Source: Christiangramia fulva
Lineage (GTDB): Bacteria; Bacteroidota; Bacteroidia; Flavobacteriales; Flavobacteriaceae
Assembly: GCF_003024155.1 (NCBI RefSeq)
Contig: NZ_CP028136.1
Location: 2,790,001-2,854,000, forward strand
Reading direction: 5' to 3'
DNA length: 64,000 nt
Shown: piece after piece, positions 60,065 to 64,000 of the stretch
How the letters are laid out: each line of letters starts with the position of its first letter
How positions within the stretch are numbered: position 1 is the stretch's first letter
The notes under the pieces: generated by a model
What the model was told of the DNA's origin: nothing
The model's database searches: none
Seen by the model: only the letters and a program-made list of their open reading frames with translations
Translations under genes and position numbers: made by a program

Positions 60065-60197
60065 GGCCAACGGTTACGGTTAACGCCAGTGTGCGGAATA
60101 TAGCACGCGGAGTTGTCGGCTTATTATTTTGTTGTTTGGGGTTCTAAGTTATCGATTTTGTTGGAATACCGCGTATTGGCCGTTAACCGATGTTGTG
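60065..60197 (-). repeat. attC-like site 26
   Basis: R boxes GGCCAAC and GTTGTGC. Arms GGTTAACGCCAGTGTGCGG and CCGCGTATTGGCCGTTAACC pair despite a very different sequence. It is the last site before the IS3 copy 2. Confidence 0.82.
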
Positions 60198-60203
60198 CAT
60201 TGT

Positions 60204-60840
60204 TTATTCCTCGAATGCATTATGGTAACTATCATACACTGGAAGCATTTTAATGTTTTCACTGTTCTCAATGATATTTTCTAAAAATGTTTGACAATTT
60301 TCCCAGAAGAAGTCTGCTATTTCTGAATTGATTAATTCTGTTGTCATAGACTGAATAAAATTTACTTTTTCAATCAGTTTCTTCTCCAATAAGTAGTTAT
60401 ATATTAATTCATAGTTCCCAAAGTGTCTCATTTTTAATTTACCATCTTCTTCTTTTACAGAGAATTTTATTGGCTTACTATGAGTTAACATATTTCTAAA
60501 GTAGAAAAGCATTACGATACATTTCCAATTATCTGAATCCGTTAAACTTTTTAAACTCACATTAAATACAAGTTTGAAAAAGTCATTTAAATCCGTCCAA
60601 GATGATTTATCGAGTTTTTTGTCGAAGAAGTTATAAATTCTACCATCTAAATCTGAATCATCCATTACAAGACCAGCTTCTTGTTTTATTGCTTCATAAA
60701 TAAATCCTTCAATAATTAGAGCAGAATGAATCACTATTGACATATTTATAGCTTGTTTGAGATTCACTTCATCTCTTATGATTCTATGGAAATTTATTAA
60801 TGAAGGAAATAACCACCAGGCATAAGTTTCTGCGGATTCT
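60204..60840 (-). CDS. Unknown protein, 5' end cut by IS3 copy 2 (cassette 26)
   Basis: A minus frame is open from the IS boundary (60840) to the stop at 60204, giving about 211 residues with no start of its own; internal starts (GTG at 60767) exist. It begins ESAETYAWWLFPSLINFHRI and includes a long helical region (MSIVIHSALIIEGFIYEAIK, FYFRNMLTHSKPIKF). The RNMLTHSK stretch resembles a HEPN Rx4H motif. The N-terminal part is missing. Confidence 0.65.
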
Positions 60841-61830
60841 GTAAGCTTCCCTTAAAACCGAACTGTTTAAAAGTAGAATAATTCTTAATTTTAAACAGTA
60901 TGAAAAAAAGTAAATTTTCCCCTCAAAAGATCTCTAAGATTCTCAAAGAATTCGATAACGGTAAAACCGCTGCTGAGATCAGCCGTGAATACGGAATCAG
61001 CACAGCTGCTTTTTACAAGTGGCGTGAGCGTTATAGTGGTATGAACGGTAAAGAACTAAAGCGCCTAAAGGAACTCGAAGAAGAGAACCGACGGCTCAAG
61101 CAAATGTATGCTACCCTTTCTCTGGATCATGAGATGGCCAAAGAGATCATCGAAAAAAAGCTCTAAAGCCTTGCCGTAAGAGAACTATAGCTAAAGAACT
61201 TGCTCATTACGGTATAAGCAGGGCGTGCCGTGTTTTAAAGATGAGCAAGAGTGTGTTTTATTATATTCCGCTGCCTAAAGATGATAAGCCTATAGAAGAA
61301 GCCTTACAGGAAAAGGCAGAGAAATATAGTGAGGAAGGCTTCTGGATGGCCTATGATCGATTGCGTAAAGAAGGGAAGCCATGGAATCATAAAAGAGTGT
61401 ATCGTGTATATAAGAACCTTGGTTTAAGCCTAAGGCGTAAAGTAAAAAAAAGACTACCAGCAAGAGTAAAAGAACCCCTAGAAGTGCCAGAGATGCTCAA
61501 TCATACCTGGAGCATGGATTTTGTAACAGATGTCCTGGATAATAAAAGAAGGTTTAGAGCCTTTACCATTATTGATGATTACAACCGGGAAGCACTTCAT
61601 ATAGAAGTTGATTTTTCCTTGCCTAGTAATAGAGTAATTTGGGTGTTAAACCATTTAATTAACCGAAGAACCAAACCTCAGAAGATAAGAATGGATAATG
61701 GTCCTGAATTTATTGCTAAAATAGCTTCAGAATGGAGTCAAATGCATGGAATTGATTTCCAGTATATCCAGCCAGGAAAACCTACACAGAATGCTTTTAT
61801 TGAACGATTCAATGGAACTTATAGAAGAGG
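60840..61830 (+). mobile_element. IS3-family insertion sequence, copy 2 (interrupted)
   Basis: Identical to copy 1 from its left end to 61830, then cut in orfB by the IS21-family element. The rest may lie beyond the window. Its left flank is the broken gene of cassette 26. Confidence 0.92.
60900..61166 (+). CDS. IS3-family transposase OrfA (copy 2)
   Basis: 88 residues, identical to the copy 1 OrfA, with the same slippery A-AAA-AAG at its end. Confidence 0.92.
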   Translation: MKKSKFSPQKISKILKEFDNGKTAAEISREYGISTAAFYKWRERYSGMNGKELKRLKELEEENRRLKQMYATLSLDHEMAKEIIEKKL

Positions 61831-61885
61831 TGGCTATTTCGGAGTGACCGTGCCACCTATTTCGGTTCAAACAGTGCCACTTTAA
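61241..61885 (+). pseudogene. IS3-family transposase OrfB, truncated by IS21
   Basis: The frame matches copy 1 OrfB up to residue 196 (61830) and then reads 17 codons of IS21 end sequence ([13 protein letters not shown]) to a stop. The first two catalytic Asp and the Glu of FIERFNG are present, but the C-terminal 67 residues are lost. Confidence 0.92.
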
Positions 61886-61914
61886 AAGATACTGCAATTA
61901 TATAAAAATTTAAT

Positions 61915-62652
61915 CTACTCGTTTTTTAAAACACCTTTCCTCAACGACTCACCTTTGAGATCTATGCGGTGTGAGGAGTTGACGATCCGGTCTAAAATAG
62001 CATCTGCAATAGTGCCTTCTCCAATAATGTCGTACCAGGCGGAGACGGGGATTTGGGATGAGAGGATGGTTGAACTTTTATTGTATCGATCATCAATGAT
62101 ATCCATGAGAGTTTCCCTGGCGTGATTATCAAAGGCCTGCAGACCAAAATCATCAAGAATAAGAAGATCTGCCTTGAGGAGTTTTTTCAGCTCCTTAAGG
62201 TAAGTACCATCCATTTTGCTGAGCTTAAGCTTTTTGAACAGACGTGCAGTGTTGGAGTAAATAGTTCTGTGCCCCATTATACAAGCTTCATGACCTAAAG
62301 CCTGAGCCAGGTAACTTTTCCCTACTCCAGAAGCGCCGGTAAGGATAATGTTTTCCTTTCGGTTCATAAAGTCAAGGGTTCCAAGACGGGTAAACATGTT
62401 CTTATCCAGGTTTCGGTTTTGGGTGTAATTCACATCTGTAAGGTTTGCTTTTTGCCTGAAGTTAGCCTGGCTCAGCAGCCGGTCGATCTTTCTGTTCTGA
62501 CGATGATCCCACTCATGATCTGTCAAGAGAGCCAGGTATTCATCGGCAGTGAGAGACTCCAGGCGGTTATCCTTGATGTGCTGAAGGTGCAGGGAGGCCA
62601 TAGCACCCAGGCGCATTTGTTTTAATTTTTCGATAGTCTGATTGTTGTTCAT
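61915..62652 (-). CDS. istB: IstB-like ATPase of IS21 element
   Basis: 245 residues. Walker A GASGVGKSYLA and Walker B LLILDDFG, plus SSQIPVSAWYDIIGEGTIAD, are those of IstB, the helper AAA+ ATPase of IS21. It starts 20 bases after istA. Confidence 0.95.
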   Translation of the reverse strand: MNNNQTIEKLKQMRLGAMASLHLQHIKDNRLESLTADEYLALLTDHEWDHRQNRKIDRLLSQANFRQKANLTDVNYTQNRNLDKNMFTRLGTLDFMNRKENIILTGASGVGKSYLAQALGHEACIMGHRTIYSNTARLFKKLKLSKMDGTYLKELKKLLKADLLILDDFGLQAFDNHARETLMDIIDDRYNKSSTILSSQIPVSAWYDIIGEGTIADAILDRIVNSSHRIDLKGESLRKGVLKNE

Positions 62653-62672
62653 GATATTGATTTAAAGATTCT

Positions 62673-64000
62673 TTACTGATAGGCTGAGGCGCCTCTTATA
62701 TTCTGGTGTACCGGGATATGGGTTTGATTTTCTTCCAGGTCCTGATGGAACAGGGAGTTTTTGTCCATGTTATTCTCCAGGATGTTCTTGATCCGCTTAT
62801 AGGATGATGTATCTGCTGCCAGAGCCCTCTTACAGGCGCTGTCTAATCTTTTAGATCCATAAGCTTTGTGGAGCTGGATCAGCCCCATAGCGCGCTTATA
62901 TCCTATTTCCGGATATTCGGTAGCTGCCAGTATTTTTTTTACACAACTCAGCACATGAGCTCCATGAGGAGCAGCTTTGTTTTCGAAGAACTCCGGGCTC
63001 CAGTCAGTATATCCTTTATGGGTGCTGCTCAGATGTTCTTTATTGGTAATGTAGGTGCCTTTTGCCGGATTCCGCTTGTGAAGGGCTATCCGCTGATGAT
63101 TGTAATACACCTCTACTGTAGTTCTTGTGTAATGGATCAAGGTTCTTTTTCCGATATAGCGGTAAGGAACACTGTAGTAACTTTTATCCGGAGAGAAGTA
63201 CACGTATCCCATCTTCTGGACTTTGGCTCTTTTGTAGTCCTTCATTTCGTATGGCTGTGACGGCAGAGGCTTTAGATACTCCCGTTCCACGGATTGAAAA
63301 AGTTCTCTGCGGCTGGCTTCCTTTCGCTGGAACAAAAGCGTGTTGTAGTTCACAAGCAAGCGCTTTATCTCTCGGTTTAGTTCTTCCAGGGAGAAGAAGG
63401 TCATCTCACGCATCGGATAGTAGATCCGCTGGTAAACCAGGTGTACAGCATTTTCCACCAGGGCCTTATCCTGAGGTGCATAACTACGGGTAGGATTGAT
63501 GACACAGTTGTAATGCCTTGCAAAGTCTTTAAAGCTGCGGTTTATTTCTGGTTCGTATTTACTGGCTCTTGTTACTGCAGATTTTAAATTATCCGAGACG
63601 ATAGCCTGGGGAACTCCACCGTAAAAGCGAAGAGCATTGGCGCAGCAGGAGATAAGATCTTCTCGTTTCTGACTCTCACAAGCCTCCACATAGGTATACT
63701 GGCTATTAGGCAATATAGCTACAAAGACCTCCATTGGTACTAACTCTCCGGTTTCCTTGTTAACCACATGAAGCTTTTTGCCTGTAAAGTCGATGAACAT
63801 CTCTTTCCCGGCCTCGTGCTCCAGTTTCATAGATCCTTTGATCTTGGAGTACTTCCTGCGGTAATGCTCCATGAATTGGGTGTAGCTATAGGGTTCTCTG
63901 GCCCTTTGGGCATACTCCTGATAGTGATGGAGAAAGGTAAACCCAGGATGATTCCGGGCCTTATTGACCCCCTCAAAATATACCATCAGCTCATCGTAAC
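62673..64000 (-). CDS. istA: IstA-like transposase of IS21 element (5' end beyond window)
   Basis: At least 442 codons; the frame is still open at the right edge (YDEL before the MVYFEG methionine at 63986), so the N-terminal helix-turn-helix is outside. The DDE core has FIDFTGKKLHVVN, ALRFYGGVPQAIVSDNLKSA and APQDKALVENAVHLVYQRIY. Length fits IstA of about 500 residues. Confidence 0.93.
   Translation of the reverse strand, partial: YDELMVYFEGVNKARNHPGFTFLHHYQEYAQRAREPYSYTQFMEHYRRKYSKIKGSMKLEHEAGKEMFIDFTGKKLHVVNKETGELVPMEVFVAILPNSQYTYVEACESQKREDLISCCANALRFYGGVPQAIVSDNLKSAVTRASKYEPEINRSFKDFARHYNCVINPTRSYAPQDKALVENAVHLVYQRIYYPMREMTFFSLEELNREIKRLLVNYNTLLFQRKEASRRELFQSVEREYLKPLPSQPYEMKDYKRAKVQKMGYVYFSPDKSYYSVPYRYIGKRTLIHYTRTTVEVYYNHQRIALHKRNPAKGTYITNKEHLSSTHKGYTDWSPEFFENKAAPHGAHVLSCVKKILAATEYPEIGYKRAMGLIQLHKAYGSKRLDSACKRALAADTSSYKRIKNILENNMDKNSLFHQDLEENQTHIPVHQNIRGASAYQ

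Larger units (their letters stand above)
38282..60840 (-). mobile_element. Integron-like cassette array with 26 attC-like sites
   Basis: 26 imperfect repeats of 130-137 bp separate units of 0.4-1.5 kb. Each repeat begins ..AAC and ends GTT.., has inner arms that pair (for example GCATAACGACAAGTGGCG with CGCCATTTGCGGTATGC), and the arms change together between copies. The base pairs right after GTT at one end of a unit are complementary to those right before AAC at its other end, often for 8-12 bases. Genes are on the minus strand with stops close to the left repeat, so each unit's own attC is at its left. This is the layout of chromosomal integron cassettes or CALINs. No integrase is visible. 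Confidence 0.8.
61831..64000 (-). mobile_element. IS21-family insertion sequence (runs off the window)
   Basis: Starts TGGCTATTTCGG with the repeated CTATTTCGG again near 61857, as in the multiple terminal repeats of IS21. It encodes istB and istA on the minus strand. Its far end and target duplication are outside the window. Confidence 0.9.

Noticed and set aside
38282..60197. CRISPR array
   Set aside because: Repeats are 130-137 bp, imperfect, and separated by genes of 0.4-1.5 kb; no short exact repeats and no cas genes.
38282..60197. Group II intron or retron as the source of the repeats
   Set aside because: No reverse transcriptase is present, and the units carry unrelated genes with cassette-specific ends.

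Overview
The window looks like a chromosome segment of a marine or soil Flavobacteriaceae-type Bacteroidota (Gramella/Salegentibacter-like). The signs are moderately AT-rich DNA, promoters of the TAnnTTTG type, a giant secreted repeat protein with DUF11 and cadherin-like repeats, a TonB-family transducer, lipoproteins with short lipoboxes, and the gene families seen (DUF819, sorbosone dehydrogenase plus lipoprotein cytochrome c, group III truncated globin).

Positions 1-38,200 are ordinary chromosome. The left 7 kb is one minus-strand open reading frame for a giant cell-surface protein whose 3' end is off the window. Then come a phosphofructokinase, an ArsC-fold protein, a TonB protein, an ammonium transporter, an Asp/Glu racemase, a hemerythrin remnant, Hsp20, a beta-CASP metallo-nuclease overlapping an ATP-cone/PD-(D/E)XK protein, a sorbosone dehydrogenase/cytochrome c pair, a GH2 glycosidase, a globin pair, several membrane and metabolic genes, tRNA-Leu(CAG), and a five-gene RND efflux operon with a double palindromic operator.

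Positions 38,282-60,840 are the striking part. They form an integron-like cassette array of 26 repeats of 130-137 bp. Each repeat starts with ...AAC and ends with GTT..., and has long inner arms that can pair and that co-vary between copies. Between repeats lie small units, nearly all with genes on the minus strand and stop codons within a few bases of the repeat. The first bases of nearly every intact unit are complementary to its last bases, which is the signature of attC-bounded integron cassettes. Cargo includes seven toxin-antitoxin modules (four ParDE-like, two HepT-MntA, one HigBA), an Abi_C abortive-infection protein, two GIY-YIG proteins, a GNAT acetyltransferase, a lipoprotein, several unknown proteins, and at least six cassettes with no evident gene, four or five of them near-identical copies. 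Two toxins carry single-base frameshifts. No integrase is in the window. From gene polarity it should lie to the right, beyond position 60,840.

The array has been hit by insertion sequences: an IS3-family element (two identical copies, 40,889 and 60,840), an IS256-family element with a perfect 8-bp target duplication inside a cassette, and an IS21-family element (61,831 to the window end) that interrupts the second IS3 copy. The IS3 copies sit at broken cassette genes, which suggests deletions that may have cut the array from its integrase.
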